From the NCBI RefSeq assembly GCF_000243235.1, contig NZ_JH594606.1:2600572-2664571 (forward strand): DNA of 64,000 nt, in the 5' to 3' direction. Source of the stretch: Gillisia limnaea DSM 15749. Lineage in GTDB: Bacteria > Bacteroidota > Bacteroidia > Flavobacteriales > Flavobacteriaceae. The notes beneath the pieces were generated by a model. It saw only the letters and a program-made list of their open reading frames with translations. It had not been told where the DNA came from and made no database searches. Below are positions 1-9,187 of the stretch, one piece after another. Each line of letters opens with the position of its first letter. Position 1 is the stretch's first letter. Position numbers and translations under genes: made by a program.

Positions 1-624
1 TCTTCTCAGAACATTTCCAGTGTGATAGGCAGAATTAATAAAATGTACACCAAAACTGTAGACAGCCTTGGACTACACGATTTAAATAAACTAAAAAAGA
101 GTAGCAAAGGAATTGAAGAACTAGAGTTGGAGATTGATGAGTTAAAGGGGAATATTTTCTATTTTATCAAATCGCTGGACGATGAATCTGTGGAAGCAGG
201 TAAATTCTATATCCTTATTTTAGATCATTTACAGGATATGGTACAATCCATTGGTTTTATAACACGAAACAGTTATAATCACGTTCACAATAATCACAAG
301 AACCTGAAATTTAACCAAACCCGCGATCTAAAAGCCATAGATACTAAAATGCAGGTGTTATTTGATGATATTAAACTCATTTTTGATTCTCACAGTTTCA
401 GCAATATAGATAATGTAATTGCAGAAAAACGAGTATTGCTTGAGAATGTTTCAGAGTTAATTCAGCGACAAATCGACAGAATTCGAACTACGGAAACCAG
501 TCCGAAAAACTCTAAGTTATATTTTGGATTATTGCTGGAAACAAAAGATTTGATTAGCTCAACGATGAGTTTGCTTCAGCTTTTTCAGGAATTTCATAAA
601 GAAGCGAAGCAAACCAACTATTGA
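1..624 (+). CDS. C-terminal part of a phosphate transporter (PiT-type, PhoU-like tail), cut by window edge
   Basis: The frame is open from base 1, so the 5' end lies outside the window; the first possible start inside (GTG at 22) is probably internal. The visible ~207 residues contain no membrane segment. They are a helical, charged cytoplasmic region of PhoU-like character with heptad-like stretches (for example DELKGNIFYFIKSLDDES). In Bacteroidota, PiT-family inorganic phosphate transporters carry such a C-terminal extension, and this fits from memory of the family; a Na+/Pi cotransporter tail is the alternative. It ends about 110 bases before the convergent nfu-like gene, with a repeat element between them. 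Function of the missing N-terminal permease is inferred. Confidence 0.55.
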   Translation, partial: SSQNISSVIGRINKMYTKTVDSLGLHDLNKLKKSSKGIEELELEIDELKGNIFYFIKSLDDESVEAGKFYILILDHLQDMVQSIGFITRNSYNHVHNNHKNLKFNQTRDLKAIDTKMQVLFDDIKLIFDSHSFSNIDNVIAEKRVLLENVSELIQRQIDRIRTTETSPKNSKLYFGLLLETKDLISSTMSLLQLFQEFHKEAKQTNY

Positions 625-642
625 TCTTATTTTTTTGAAATT

Positions 643-709
643 AATCCCTCATCGAAGGTTTAACCAGCCTGTCCGTCGGGCAGGTTCCCGGTCCCGATAG
701 CTCGGGATA
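643..709. repeat. Dispersed intergenic repeat, copy A, with two small palindromes
   Basis: The segment starts with AATCCCTCATCGAAGGTTTAA, closely related to sequences at 38039 and 62773. It is followed by an inverted repeat CCTGTCCG/TCGGGCAGG (668-684) and a second one TCCCGA-TAGC-TCGGGA (692-707). It lies between the convergent phosphate-transporter and nfu-like genes, where it could act as a bidirectional terminator, although no clear T-run follows. It is probably a REP-like non-coding element. Confidence 0.6.
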
Positions 710-737
710 CCTCCAATTTTTAAAACGGATTCTTGAT

Positions 738-1646
738 TTATCCATTAACCGCTTCCACGTAATCCACTTTACCCTGAAGCATATCGCGCATCATGGTTTC
801 AATTCCATTTTTTAAGGTTGCAGTAGACGAAGGACATCCGCTACAGGCTCCCTGTAATATAACCTTCACTGTTTTGGTTTCCGGATTGTAAGAATCAAAG
901 GTAATATTTCCCCCATCGCTGGCTACTGCGGGCTTAATATATTCATCTAAAATGTCTATAACCTGCAAAGACACCTCATCCAGATCTTTAGAATTCGATG
1001 CTGTCTTTTGGGAAGTTTTGGTTGCTGTCTCTACAGATTCCTTTAATAAAACCTCCTTGCCTTCCTGAAGATAATTTCTTATAAACTCTCTTATTTCTAT
1101 GGTAATGTCGTTCCATTCGGCCATGTCATATTTATTGACAGAGATATAATTCTCATCCATGAAAACTTCTTTAACAAAAGGCAGGTGAAACAAGGCTTTG
1201 GCTAAGGGTGCATTTGCCGTAGAATCTATATTTTTGAATTCGGCAGGTGCTATAACCAGTTTTTTATTGGCTACAAACTTCATTACCGAAGGATTGGGAG
1301 TGCTTTCTGCATAAACAGTTACAGGAACTACTTTTTTGGACGGCTCGCTTTCAATGTTAAGAATTACACCTCCCTCGTTGAGGAAATCCTTAAGCTGGTT
1401 TGCCACTTCTTCCTGTACATCTTCCCATTCTATGATATTAAACTTTTCAATAGCGATAAAATTCTGCGCGATAAAGACGGTTTTTACAAAGGGTAGATGA
1501 AATAATTGTTGCGCCAATGGGGATTTTGAGGCTTCTTCTATATTTCCGAATTCAAAACTTTCATGACGGGTCAAAAACTGGTTGGTCTCAAATTTTACAA
1601 TCGCGGGATTGGTTGTAGGATGTATATGGATGGTATATGGATTCAT
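738..1646 (-). CDS. NifU/Nfu family iron-sulfur scaffold with duplicated N-domain
   Basis: This 302-residue protein has two tandem Nfu N-terminal domains, about residues 5-95 and 108-205. Each has a TxNPxxxKF-type start and a LFHLPFVK motif. A C-terminal NifU domain (about 222-302) carries the CSGC cluster-binding motif (GACSGCPSS). Such proteins assemble or carry an Fe-S cluster and pass it to apoproteins in the cytoplasm. Most Nfu proteins have one N-domain, so the duplication is notable. ATG start at 1646. The gene stands alone and is divergent from the PorP/SprF-family gene. Client proteins cannot be told from the sequence. Confidence 0.88.
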   Translation of the reverse strand: MNPYTIHIHPTTNPAIVKFETNQFLTRHESFEFGNIEEASKSPLAQQLFHLPFVKTVFIAQNFIAIEKFNIIEWEDVQEEVANQLKDFLNEGGVILNIESEPSKKVVPVTVYAESTPNPSVMKFVANKKLVIAPAEFKNIDSTANAPLAKALFHLPFVKEVFMDENYISVNKYDMAEWNDITIEIREFIRNYLQEGKEVLLKESVETATKTSQKTASNSKDLDEVSLQVIDILDEYIKPAVASDGGNITFDSYNPETKTVKVILQGACSGCPSSTATLKNGIETMMRDMLQGKVDYVEAVNG

Positions 1647-1736
1647 ACTATAAATTTTCCTGCAAAATTACTAAAACAAACTAGGCTAATCTATATATTT
1701 ACAATTGATATTAAATTTATGTTTATAAGCTTTCCT

Positions 1737-1744
1737 TATATTTG
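1737..1744 (+). promoter_or_regulatory. Candidate flavobacterial -7 element for the PorP/SprF gene
   Basis: TATATTTG matches the Bacteroidota -7 consensus TAnnTTTG and lies about 59 bases before the ATG at 1803. No convincing TTG-type -33 element is seen at the right distance, so this is a weak call. Confidence 0.35.
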
Positions 1745-1802
1745 GAATTGTTGCACTTTTTTGAAAGGATATTTCTCTTCCCAGGGATGTTAAATAATTT
1801 AA

Positions 1803-2801
1803 ATGAAACCATTTTTCGCGATAATTTTTACTCTTGTCTTGATTTTTTCTACAAAATTAATTGCACAGGAAGTAATTCCAACCTATTCTGATTATTTGAC
1901 CGATAATCTTTATTTGCTGCATCCGTCTATGGCTGGTGCTTCAAATTTCAATAAAATTCGTCTAACCGCGAGACAGCAATGGTTTGACGTTGATGATGCA
2001 CCTACTTTACAAACCCTGAGCGTTCATGCCAGGACGGGGGAGAGGATTGGTTTAGGTGCAATTGTTTTTAACGATCAAAACGGGAATTATTCGAAACGTG
2101 GGGCTTATGCTACTTTTGCCTATCACTTGCTTTTTTCCAGAAGTGAACTGGATCTAAATCAATTGTCTTTTGGTATAAGCGGCGGAGTGGTGCAGCATAG
2201 TCTTGATCAAAGTGGTTTTACAACTTTTGACCCTATAATTGGGGGTGGGAATTCTTCAGATATTTATGGGAATGTAGATGTAGGAATGTCCTACTATTAT
2301 CTTGATTTTTTTGCACATCTTACCGCAAAGAATATTCTTTCGGTAAAAAGAGAGTTATTTTATTCAGATGCGGTGCCCAGCAATCAGCGGAAATACCTCT
2401 TTTCTGCCGGATACGTTTTTGGCATGGGAAACAGTGAATGGAGTTATGAGCCTTCGGTGTTATTTCAATTAAGGGATCAAGCTTCAGAAAAAAATATAGA
2501 TGCAAATTTGAAGGTCTACAAAAGTCTTGAACTGGGCGGACTTTGGGGTGGATTATCCTACAGAAGAAGTTTTGAAGGTGCAGAATATACCACGGATGGA
2601 GTTGAGGTTAAAAATCAGCAATTACAATATCTCACCGGTTTTGTTGGGTTCGATTACAAGCAATTTCTTGTTGCATATACCTATTCTCATCAAATAAATT
2701 CACTTGTTTTAAGCAATGCAGGATTTCATCAAATTACCCTGGGTTATAATTTTGGGGAAAACCGTGCACGTTATGATTGTAAATGCCCGGCGATTAATTA
2801 G
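1803..2801 (+). CDS. PorP/SprF family outer-membrane protein
   Basis: The protein has 332 residues: an N-terminal signal peptide (about residues 1-21, ending in a LIAQ-type site), an early LYLLHPSMAGAS motif typical of the PorP/SprF family, and then amphipathic beta-strands consistent with an outer-membrane barrel. Family members help type IX secretion substrates such as SprB reach the cell surface. Usually a PorP/SprF gene sits next to its large adhesin. Here it is alone between nfu and murI, so its partner is unknown. The C-terminus (CKCPAIN) has a cysteine pair. Confidence 0.85.
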   Translation: MKPFFAIIFTLVLIFSTKLIAQEVIPTYSDYLTDNLYLLHPSMAGASNFNKIRLTARQQWFDVDDAPTLQTLSVHARTGERIGLGAIVFNDQNGNYSKRGAYATFAYHLLFSRSELDLNQLSFGISGGVVQHSLDQSGFTTFDPIIGGGNSSDIYGNVDVGMSYYYLDFFAHLTAKNILSVKRELFYSDAVPSNQRKYLFSAGYVFGMGNSEWSYEPSVLFQLRDQASEKNIDANLKVYKSLELGGLWGGLSYRRSFEGAEYTTDGVEVKNQQLQYLTGFVGFDYKQFLVAYTYSHQINSLVLSNAGFHQITLGYNFGENRARYDCKCPAIN

Positions 2802-2807
2802 AATTCA

Positions 2808-3602
2808 TCAAAAATCCATATAAGAAACCTCTATCGATGGATTGATAATTTCTCCTACAAGGTTGGCAAGAACTTCCGGATTTGTATTGCTGAATAATTT
2901 GTGTTTTGAAACTTGCCCGGAGGTATTAAAGAGATCAAATCGCTCTAAAATTCTTTTTGTTTGTCTGGCTACAGCTTCACCTGAATCTATTATTTTAACA
3001 CTCGCGGGAAGGATCTCCTTCAGTTTTGGAGTTAAATAAGGATAATGACTGCATCCTAAAACGAGGTAGTCTATTTGAGCTTTAAGCATTGGGTCTAAAA
3101 GATCGCGCAAAAGGGATTCCATTTCAGGGCTGTCTTTTTTTCCTTCCTCGATTAATTTCACCAATCCAACTCCCACTACTTCGATTATATTGATGTTGCT
3201 TGCATATAATTCTGAAGTTTTAGCAAAGAGTTTGCTGGTTAAAGTGCCTTTGGTTGCAAGTATTCCAATAGATTTTCCAATGGAATTTGTTGCAGCGGGT
3301 TTGAGAGCGGGTTCTATTCCTATAAATGGAATTGAATAATTGGTTCTTAGGGAATCTATTGCATTTGTGGTAGCAGTATTACAGGCGACCACGATTAACT
3401 TAGCTCCCATTTCAATTAATTTTTCTGTGTTTTTCCTGCTCAGGCTGATGATTTCAGTTGCGGGCTTTTCTCCATAGGGAGCATTCCTGCTGTCTGCAAG
3501 ATAAATGCTATTCTCGTTGGGAAGAAGCTGCGTGACTTCTTTCCAAATGGAAGTTCCGCCTACCCCGGAATCAAAAAAACCTATTGGAGCTGTATTGTTC
3601 AT
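2808..3602 (-). CDS. murI: Glutamate racemase
   Basis: MurI converts L-glutamate to D-glutamate for peptidoglycan in the cytoplasm. Counting from a TTG nine bases upstream, the two catalytic cysteines are C77 (ACNTATT) and C187 (GCSHYPY); the FDSGVGG phosphate/substrate loop is at the N-terminus. The ATG at 3602 is preferred over the TTG at 3611 because it gives the normal MNNTAPIGFFDSG start. The length (264 residues) is normal. The 3' end lies only six bases from the convergent PorP/SprF gene. A hairpin separates it from the ompH gene upstream. Confidence 0.95.
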   Translation of the reverse strand: MNNTAPIGFFDSGVGGTSIWKEVTQLLPNENSIYLADSRNAPYGEKPATEIISLSRKNTEKLIEMGAKLIVVACNTATTNAIDSLRTNYSIPFIGIEPALKPAATNSIGKSIGILATKGTLTSKLFAKTSELYASNINIIEVVGVGLVKLIEEGKKDSPEMESLLRDLLDPMLKAQIDYLVLGCSHYPYLTPKLKEILPASVKIIDSGEAVARQTKRILERFDLFNTSGQVSKHKLFSNTNPEVLANLVGEIINPSIEVSYMDF

Positions 3603-3616
3603 TTGATACAAAAATA

Positions 3617-3646
3617 AAAACTGCGCCCGGATAGAGCGCAGTTTAA
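3617..3646 (-). terminator. Hairpin between the distal ompH gene and murI
   Basis: The stem AAACTGCGC / GCGCAGTTT (3618-3626 with 3636-3644) lies just past the stop of the ompH gene at 3667. It would end the minus-strand bamA-ompH transcript. The T-run on that strand is short, so efficiency is uncertain. Confidence 0.55.
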
Positions 3647-3666
3647 TAAATTATATTTCAGAAATA

Positions 3667-4176
3667 TTACATTCCCAATTCTTTTTTAACATCTGCCATT
3701 AGATCATATCCATCAGCCATAATCACTCCCGAACCATTTGAAGAGTCCAATACGTAATCATACCCTTTTGCTCTTGCAACTTTTTGAATCGCAACACGTG
3801 CTTTTTCATAGACTGGTTTTAGCAAATCAAGTTCTTTCTTTTGAAGATCCTGTTGTGCATTTTGACCGTGCTCCTGGATTCTTCTTTGTGTGCTTTGTAA
3901 TTCCTGAGCTCTTTTAGAGTTTTCTTCTTCTGTCTTTGTAGGAGCTTCAGACTCATAGCGCTGCATTGTTTTTTGAGCTTCCGTCATCATATCGCGAATC
4001 TCAGCATCGTAGGTTTTTTGCAATTTTTCTAATTGAGCCATTGCGTCTTTATAAGCAGGAAGTGTTTGTACCAGCTCTTGAGAAGCAACGTGTGCAATTT
4101 TTGATTGTGCATTTGTAAAAGCAGTGGCTCCAAGGGTTAAAGCTACGGCTATAAGTAATGTTTTGAATTGTTTCAT
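3667..4176 (-). CDS. Skp/OmpH family periplasmic chaperone (distal copy)
   Basis: OmpH/Skp chaperones hold unfolded outer-membrane proteins in the periplasm on their way to the BAM complex. From the ATG at 4176 there is a signal peptide (residues 1-23, TAFTNAQ cleavage region). A KIAHVASQELVQTLP segment follows, then a long Lys/Glu/Gln-rich coiled coil (about 45-110) and a C-terminal domain ending YDLMADVKKELGM. The longer frame to 4215 adds 13 residues before the signal peptide and is unlikely. It is the last gene of the bamA-ompH-ompH series and has the usual family length. Confidence 0.88.
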   Translation of the reverse strand: MKQFKTLLIAVALTLGATAFTNAQSKIAHVASQELVQTLPAYKDAMAQLEKLQKTYDAEIRDMMTEAQKTMQRYESEAPTKTEEENSKRAQELQSTQRRIQEHGQNAQQDLQKKELDLLKPVYEKARVAIQKVARAKGYDYVLDSSNGSGVIMADGYDLMADVKKELGM

Positions 4177-4217
4177 TTTAAAAATATTAAGGGTTAAAGT
4201 GTTAATGGTTTTCATTA

Positions 4218-5042
4218 TTAATTATTATTAGGTTCATTTTCTTTTTCTATCCTTTGTTTGCGAAGGTTGTCTATAGAGTCTTTTTTGCGCTGTCGCTCTT
4301 CCAGAACTTTTGCTCTTCGTTCCTCAAATTCCTTTTGTTTCACTGCCCGGATGGAATCGCGGTCTTTTTGACGTTCTTCTATGTAAGCTTCTCTTTCTGT
4401 TTTTGCATTTTCAATAGCTTGTTTCTTTTCAGTAACTACAGCATCTTCTTCCACAGTTCGATTTTCTTCTACCTCCATTTGAGCGATTTCATCTTTGGAA
4501 CTCAATTGTTCCCTGCCGGCTGCACGGGTGATAATTCTTAAAACCTGATCACTTATATTATGTCTCTCTGCTGAAAAAACCATGCCAACGTTGGAAGTTC
4601 TGTCAAATATGAAATCATAATTTCTTTGAACTCCTATTTCCTGTAAAGCATTGAAAACCTGATCCTGTATTGGTTGTATCAATTGCTTTTTTTGGATTAT
4701 CAAATCTCCGTTAGGTCCAAACCTTTTTTGCTGATATTCTGCAATCTTTGATTCTTCAAAAGCTATGGTAGTTTCGCGTTCTTCAATTAATTCTTTTGTA
4801 AGCAATGCTCGCTCCTGCTCAAGTGCGATTTTCATTTCCTCTACCTTTTTCAAATCTTTCTCCAATTCTGTTTTCCACTGCTGAATTCTTCCATCCAGCT
4901 GCACAGAGGCTTCTTTATAATCGGGAACATTAGCCAAAATGTATTCCATATCGATATAAGCAATTCTGTTGGGTTTTTGAGCCTGGATTTGCGTTGAAAA
5001 ACCTATCAATAAAACAAGTGAAAAAATAAATTGGCCTTTCAT
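4218..5042 (-). CDS. Skp/OmpH family periplasmic chaperone with long charged C-terminal extension
   Basis: Counting from the ATG at 5042, the protein has 274 residues. A signal peptide (about 1-22) is followed by the OmpH core with RIAYIDMEYIL and a central coiled coil to about residue 175. An extra ~100-residue tail then follows, rich in Glu, Lys and Arg (for example EERQKDRDSIRAV and EERQRKKDSIDNL). The standard family is about 160-180 residues, so the tail is an addition. It lies 31 bases after bamA and upstream of the shorter paralogue, which suggests cotranscription with bamA and a job in outer-membrane protein delivery. What the tail binds is unknown. Confidence 0.85.
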   Translation of the reverse strand: MKGQFIFSLVLLIGFSTQIQAQKPNRIAYIDMEYILANVPDYKEASVQLDGRIQQWKTELEKDLKKVEEMKIALEQERALLTKELIEERETTIAFEESKIAEYQQKRFGPNGDLIIQKKQLIQPIQDQVFNALQEIGVQRNYDFIFDRTSNVGMVFSAERHNISDQVLRIITRAAGREQLSSKDEIAQMEVEENRTVEEDAVVTEKKQAIENAKTEREAYIEERQKDRDSIRAVKQKEFEERRAKVLEERQRKKDSIDNLRKQRIEKENEPNNN

Positions 5043-5073
5043 AATATCAATGTTAGAAATAATCGTGCCAAAA

Positions 5074-7734
5074 CTAAAATTGCTGTCCAATTATAAAATG
5101 GGTTTCCCAACCATTAGGTCCTGTTTGGCCAGGAACAGGGTCGAAACCGTATCCAAAGTCGATTCCAAGCAATCCAAATTGAGGCATAAATATACGTAGT
5201 CCTGCCCCGGCAGATCTGCTTAACTGGAACGGATTAAAGTCTCTGAAATTATCATAAGACGCCCCTGCTTCAATAAAGGTTAAGGCATAAATAGATGCCA
5301 TTGGCTTTAAGGTAATAGGGAATCTTAATTCTAAGGAATATTTATTGAAAATTGTCGCTCCATCTTCATCACTTGCTGCGCTTAAACTTGTTCTGTCCAA
5401 AGGAATCACAGATTGATTTGGATATCCTCTTAACGCGATGGTTTCTCTTCCGTCCAGGCTAAAAGCACCAAGACCATCCCCACCAAGGTAAAAACGTTCA
5501 AAAGGAGGAATTCCTCTGTCGTTGTTATAGGCTCCTAAAAATCCATATTCAACCCCAGATTTTAAAACAAGGTTTTTACTGGGGCTAAAGCTGAATAAAG
5601 TGGTATACCAATCTGCTTTAAATTTAATCTTGTAAAATTCCAGCCAATTAAATTTTTCCTGGTCGATTTTGGAGGGATCCCCAATTGGGGTTTCTTCTGG
5701 TCTTAATCTGGTTCCGTCCCTGTTTATTAAGTTGCCATTTGCGTCCTCCAGCTGAAACTCTCTTTGATCGGCTAAATTGGCATAATCAACTCCATTCCAT
5801 AGGGAATATGGGGGGGTGAATTTTGCTGTTACACTAAATTCAGATCCACCCGTAGGGAAGATTGGATTTATTCTTAAACTGTTTCTGCTAAGGCCCAGGG
5901 TGTAGGTTAGATTATTTGAAAACCCATCCCCAAAAGTAAATAATCCGGTGTTGTAGTTATTCAAATCATAGCGCTGAAATCCAACTGCCTGTGACAATGT
6001 AAAGAAATCATCCGGCCATTGTAATCTTTTTGCCAAACCTACATTCACTCCCAGGATATCAAAACTTCTGGATTTGTCTGCAGTTCTTGACCTGGGGTCA
6101 AATAAGAATTGTCTGGTATATGAAAATGAAGTAGATAAACTTACCGGTTTTTTTCCTCCAAGCCAGGGTTCTACAAAAGAAAGGCTATAAGTCTGGTAAA
6201 AAATACTGGCCTGCGCCCTTAGAGATAGTTTTTGACCGTCGCCCATAGGCAATGGTTTGTAAGCTTCTTTGTCAAATATTCCGGCAATGGAAAAGTTGTT
6301 AAAGGATAACCCAAGGGTACCAATAAAACCACCTCCACCATAACCACCCTGAAGTTCTATCTGGCTGGCTCCGGCCTCAACTACACCGTATTCGATGTCT
6401 AATGTACCACTGTTGGGATCTACATTTTTGAAATTCGGACTTATGGATTCGGCATCAAAAAATCCAAGTTGTCCAAGTTCCCGAATCGTTCTTATAACAT
6501 CTTGCTGATTGTATTTTTGACCCGGTTTTGTTCTAAGTTCCCTGAAAATTACATGGTCTTTGGTTTTGTCATTCCCTACCACGCTTATTTCATTAAAGTA
6601 AGCTTCTTTTCCTTCAATAATCCTTATTTCAAAATCTATGGTATCAGTATAAACACGTGTTTCAACAGGATTTATTTGCGAGAATAAGTATCCATTATTT
6701 TTATAAAGGTTACTTAAATCCTGAGAATCCGGACTGGAATCGTCTTCTATTTGTTTTTTAAGCAATACTCCGTTATAAACATCTCCTTTATTAATTCCTA
6801 AAGCTCTGGACAATTGCTCATCTGTATAAACAGTATTTCCTATGAAATCAATATTTCCAATATAGTGCTTGTTTCCCTCTTCAAGTTTAATGTTAAGAGC
6901 AATAGTTTCAGGGTCTTTTATTATAAGTGTGTCCGAAATAATTCTGGCATCCCTGAAACCTTTTTCCTTATACTTGTTTATTATTTTGGTTTTATCTTCC
7001 TCAAAATCTTCTTCCACATACTTTGAACGTTTCCAAACCCTAAGGAAATTCTTTTCCTTGGTGTTTTTCATCGCGCTTTTCAATTTGGAATCGGAAAATT
7101 GCTCGTTTCCAATAAAATCGATTTCTTCAATTTTAACCTTTTCACCCTGATCTACATTTACCACCATGTTAATTCTTCCAACGCCAGCGGTGTCTACCAC
7201 AGGGGAAGTATTAATTGACACTTTCGTGTTGAAGTATCCATCCTTTTTATATTTATTCTCAATATAATTTTTGGTGGTAGTGATAAGATTCTCGGTTACC
7301 TTAACCCCGGGGGTTAAGTTATTTTCCTTTATGAGTTCTTCCTGAGCAGATTTTTTCTTTATTCCCTGTAATCTGATTTCAGCCAGTTCAGGTACTTCTA
7401 CAATCTCCAGTTCAAGATCTGCAACATCTCCTTCAATATTGGTGATGTAGATATTGATATCACTAAAAAGATCAAGATCCCATAATTTCTTAAGGACCTT
7501 GCTTATGCGGTCACCCGGAATGAATATTTCTTCTCCGGGTTTGAGCCCTGTGTAGGCAATCACGGTTTGTTCGTTATAACTTACTGTTCCGGTAACTTCT
7601 ATATTTCCTATGGTATATTTTTTCCCTTCACCTAAAGGGAGATCCTGCGCCTGAAATGATAAAGTATACATAAAAAAACAGGCAAAAAGGGTGAACCACT
7701 TTATTGATATACCTGTACTAACTAATCTGCTCAC
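5074..7734 (-). CDS. bamA: Outer-membrane protein assembly factor BamA
   Basis: BamA is the central subunit that inserts beta-barrel proteins into the outer membrane. The protein has a signal peptide (FTLFACFFMYTLSFQAQ region), about five POTRA domains (roughly the first 430 residues; IGNIEVTG, IRLQGI, IEEIDFIGN, IGNIDFIGN and FNEISVVGN mark strand starts) and a C-terminal 16-strand Omp85 barrel ending in HFIIGQQF. The ATG at 7785 would put 17 residues before a plausible GTG start at 7734 and overlap uppS by 68 bases. The GTG gives a better signal peptide, but the start is unproven. Gene order uppS-bamA-ompH-ompH is classical. Confidence 0.93.
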   Translation of the reverse strand: MSRLVSTGISIKWFTLFACFFMYTLSFQAQDLPLGEGKKYTIGNIEVTGTVSYNEQTVIAYTGLKPGEEIFIPGDRISKVLKKLWDLDLFSDINIYITNIEGDVADLELEIVEVPELAEIRLQGIKKKSAQEELIKENNLTPGVKVTENLITTTKNYIENKYKKDGYFNTKVSINTSPVVDTAGVGRINMVVNVDQGEKVKIEEIDFIGNEQFSDSKLKSAMKNTKEKNFLRVWKRSKYVEEDFEEDKTKIINKYKEKGFRDARIISDTLIIKDPETIALNIKLEEGNKHYIGNIDFIGNTVYTDEQLSRALGINKGDVYNGVLLKKQIEDDSSPDSQDLSNLYKNNGYLFSQINPVETRVYTDTIDFEIRIIEGKEAYFNEISVVGNDKTKDHVIFRELRTKPGQKYNQQDVIRTIRELGQLGFFDAESISPNFKNVDPNSGTLDIEYGVVEAGASQIELQGGYGGGGFIGTLGLSFNNFSIAGIFDKEAYKPLPMGDGQKLSLRAQASIFYQTYSLSFVEPWLGGKKPVSLSTSFSYTRQFLFDPRSRTADKSRSFDILGVNVGLAKRLQWPDDFFTLSQAVGFQRYDLNNYNTGLFTFGDGFSNNLTYTLGLSRNSLRINPIFPTGGSEFSVTAKFTPPYSLWNGVDYANLADQREFQLEDANGNLINRDGTRLRPEETPIGDPSKIDQEKFNWLEFYKIKFKADWYTTLFSFSPSKNLVLKSGVEYGFLGAYNNDRGIPPFERFYLGGDGLGAFSLDGRETIALRGYPNQSVIPLDRTSLSAASDEDGATIFNKYSLELRFPITLKPMASIYALTFIEAGASYDNFRDFNPFQLSRSAGAGLRIFMPQFGLLGIDFGYGFDPVPGQTGPNGWETHFIIGQQF

Positions 7735-8455
7735 TGGTTTTTCCAAATCTTCGTTCTCTGGTTTGATAATTATAAATGGCTTCATATAGATTTTCCCTTC
7801 GAAAATCCGGCCATAAGATATTTGTGAAATATAATTCCGCGTAGGCTATCTGCCACAGCAAAAAGTTGCTTATTCTTTGTTCTCCACTGGTTCTAATAAG
7901 CAAATCTACGTCTGGTAAATTTCGGGTGTAAAGATGCTGATTTATAATTGATTCATCAATAGCATCAGGGGATATTTCCTCATTTTTTACTTTTTTGCTT
8001 AGTTCCCTAACAACCTGTATCAATTCTTCTCTTGAGCCATAACTAAGTGCCAGGGTAAGAACCATCCGGGTATTATTTTTTGTTTTCTCAATTACTTCAT
8101 GAAGCTCTTTTTGAGCTTTTTTAGGTAAATTTTCAAGGTTGCCAATGGCATTTAGCCGGATGTCATTTTTTGTTAGGGTTTTGATTTCTTTTTTTAAAGA
8201 AGAAACAAGCAATCGCATTAGGGTATCGACTTCCATTTTTGGCCGATTCCAGTTTTCAGTAGAGAAAGCATAAAGTGTAAGGTTCTTGATTCCCAATTCG
8301 GCACTGCCTTCAACTACATCTCGAACTGCCTGGGTTCCTTCTTCATGACCCAGGGCACGAAGAAGGCCTTTTTGTTTGGCCCACCGCCCATTCCCATCCA
8401 TTATAATTGAAATGTGTTGGGGGAGATTTTTAAGATTGATTTTTTCTTTAAACAT
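7718..8455 (-). CDS. uppS: Isoprenyl (undecaprenyl) diphosphate synthase
   Basis: UppS is a cis-prenyltransferase that makes the C55 lipid carrier for peptidoglycan and polysaccharide export. Seen: IIMDGNGRWA with catalytic Asp20, the LYAFSTENWNRP loop, LALSYGSREE and RTSGEQRISNFLLWQ near the C-terminus, all hallmarks of the family. Length 245 residues is normal. ATG start at 8455, one base from the end of the DUF6089 gene, and its 3' end overlaps the bamA frame, so the genes are translationally close. Confidence 0.96.
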   Translation of the reverse strand: MFKEKINLKNLPQHISIIMDGNGRWAKQKGLLRALGHEEGTQAVRDVVEGSAELGIKNLTLYAFSTENWNRPKMEVDTLMRLLVSSLKKEIKTLTKNDIRLNAIGNLENLPKKAQKELHEVIEKTKNNTRMVLTLALSYGSREELIQVVRELSKKVKNEEISPDAIDESIINQHLYTRNLPDVDLLIRTSGEQRISNFLLWQIAYAELYFTNILWPDFRRENLYEAIYNYQTRERRFGKTSEQIS

Positions 8456-8456
8456 T

Positions 8457-9170
8457 CTAATTTAAATGACAATAACATGGTTTTTTTCCAAATGTAAACG
8501 TAAGGCTTATCCCGGAAAAAATGTACCAATCATTCGTATTCCTGTTTCCAAATTCTCTTGGTGGGTCTCGCCTTCCTAACAATTCAGAAGGGGTGCTCCC
8601 ATCAATATTATCTGTAAAGGTGTACCGGGCACCAAATTCAATTCCGGCGATGACATTTTTTGAAAGGGTTTGTTTATAACCTAGTATTACTGGAACTGCG
8701 AATGCCCAGTTATCACCTTGAGGTTGAAGTGCGCCCGTAGGTGGGTTTGCACTTAAATAATGATGTTTTGAATTAAAATAGGTAATCCCTGTATAAATAT
8801 ATGGTGTGCTTTGTTGTTCTCCATCGGCTCTGGTTAAGTCAAAATCCCAGTAATTAAACTCTATACCCAGGGATGCTTCTGCTATATTGTTTGAAAAACT
8901 GTACCCCCTTTGTTGCCTTCTAACGTCGCTGGATTCGGAATCATCGGCATTAATTTCGGCATAAAGAAGTGATAATCTAAATGCATACCGCTCACTTGTA
9001 TTCCACTTCGCCATTGCCCCTGCAACAAGGCTATTGGGATTTATGTAAGAGGTGCTACCAACATCACCAATATAATTTGCACCGCCAATAAAACCACCTA
9101 CTTCGTAGGTTTGGGCAAAGGAAGATGTATAAAAAGCAAACATAAATAATAGTGATATAAGGTGCTTCAT
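8457..9170 (-). CDS. DUF6089 family outer-membrane-type protein
   Basis: The 237-residue protein has a signal peptide (MKHLISLLFMFAFYTSSFAQ), a GGFIGGANYIGDVG start typical of the Bacteroidota DUF6089 group, and alternating beta-strands ending in a GISLTFTFGKK strand. It is probably a small outer-membrane barrel of the OmpA/opacity type. It is the first gene of the minus-strand series with uppS, bamA and two ompH genes, and a good promoter lies just upstream. Its role is unknown; the position suggests envelope assembly. Confidence 0.75.
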   Translation of the reverse strand: MKHLISLLFMFAFYTSSFAQTYEVGGFIGGANYIGDVGSTSYINPNSLVAGAMAKWNTSERYAFRLSLLYAEINADDSESSDVRRQQRGYSFSNNIAEASLGIEFNYWDFDLTRADGEQQSTPYIYTGITYFNSKHHYLSANPPTGALQPQGDNWAFAVPVILGYKQTLSKNVIAGIEFGARYTFTDNIDGSTPSELLGRRDPPREFGNRNTNDWYIFSGISLTFTFGKKPCYCHLN

Positions 9171-9187
9171 AAAGTTTAAAAAGTTTG

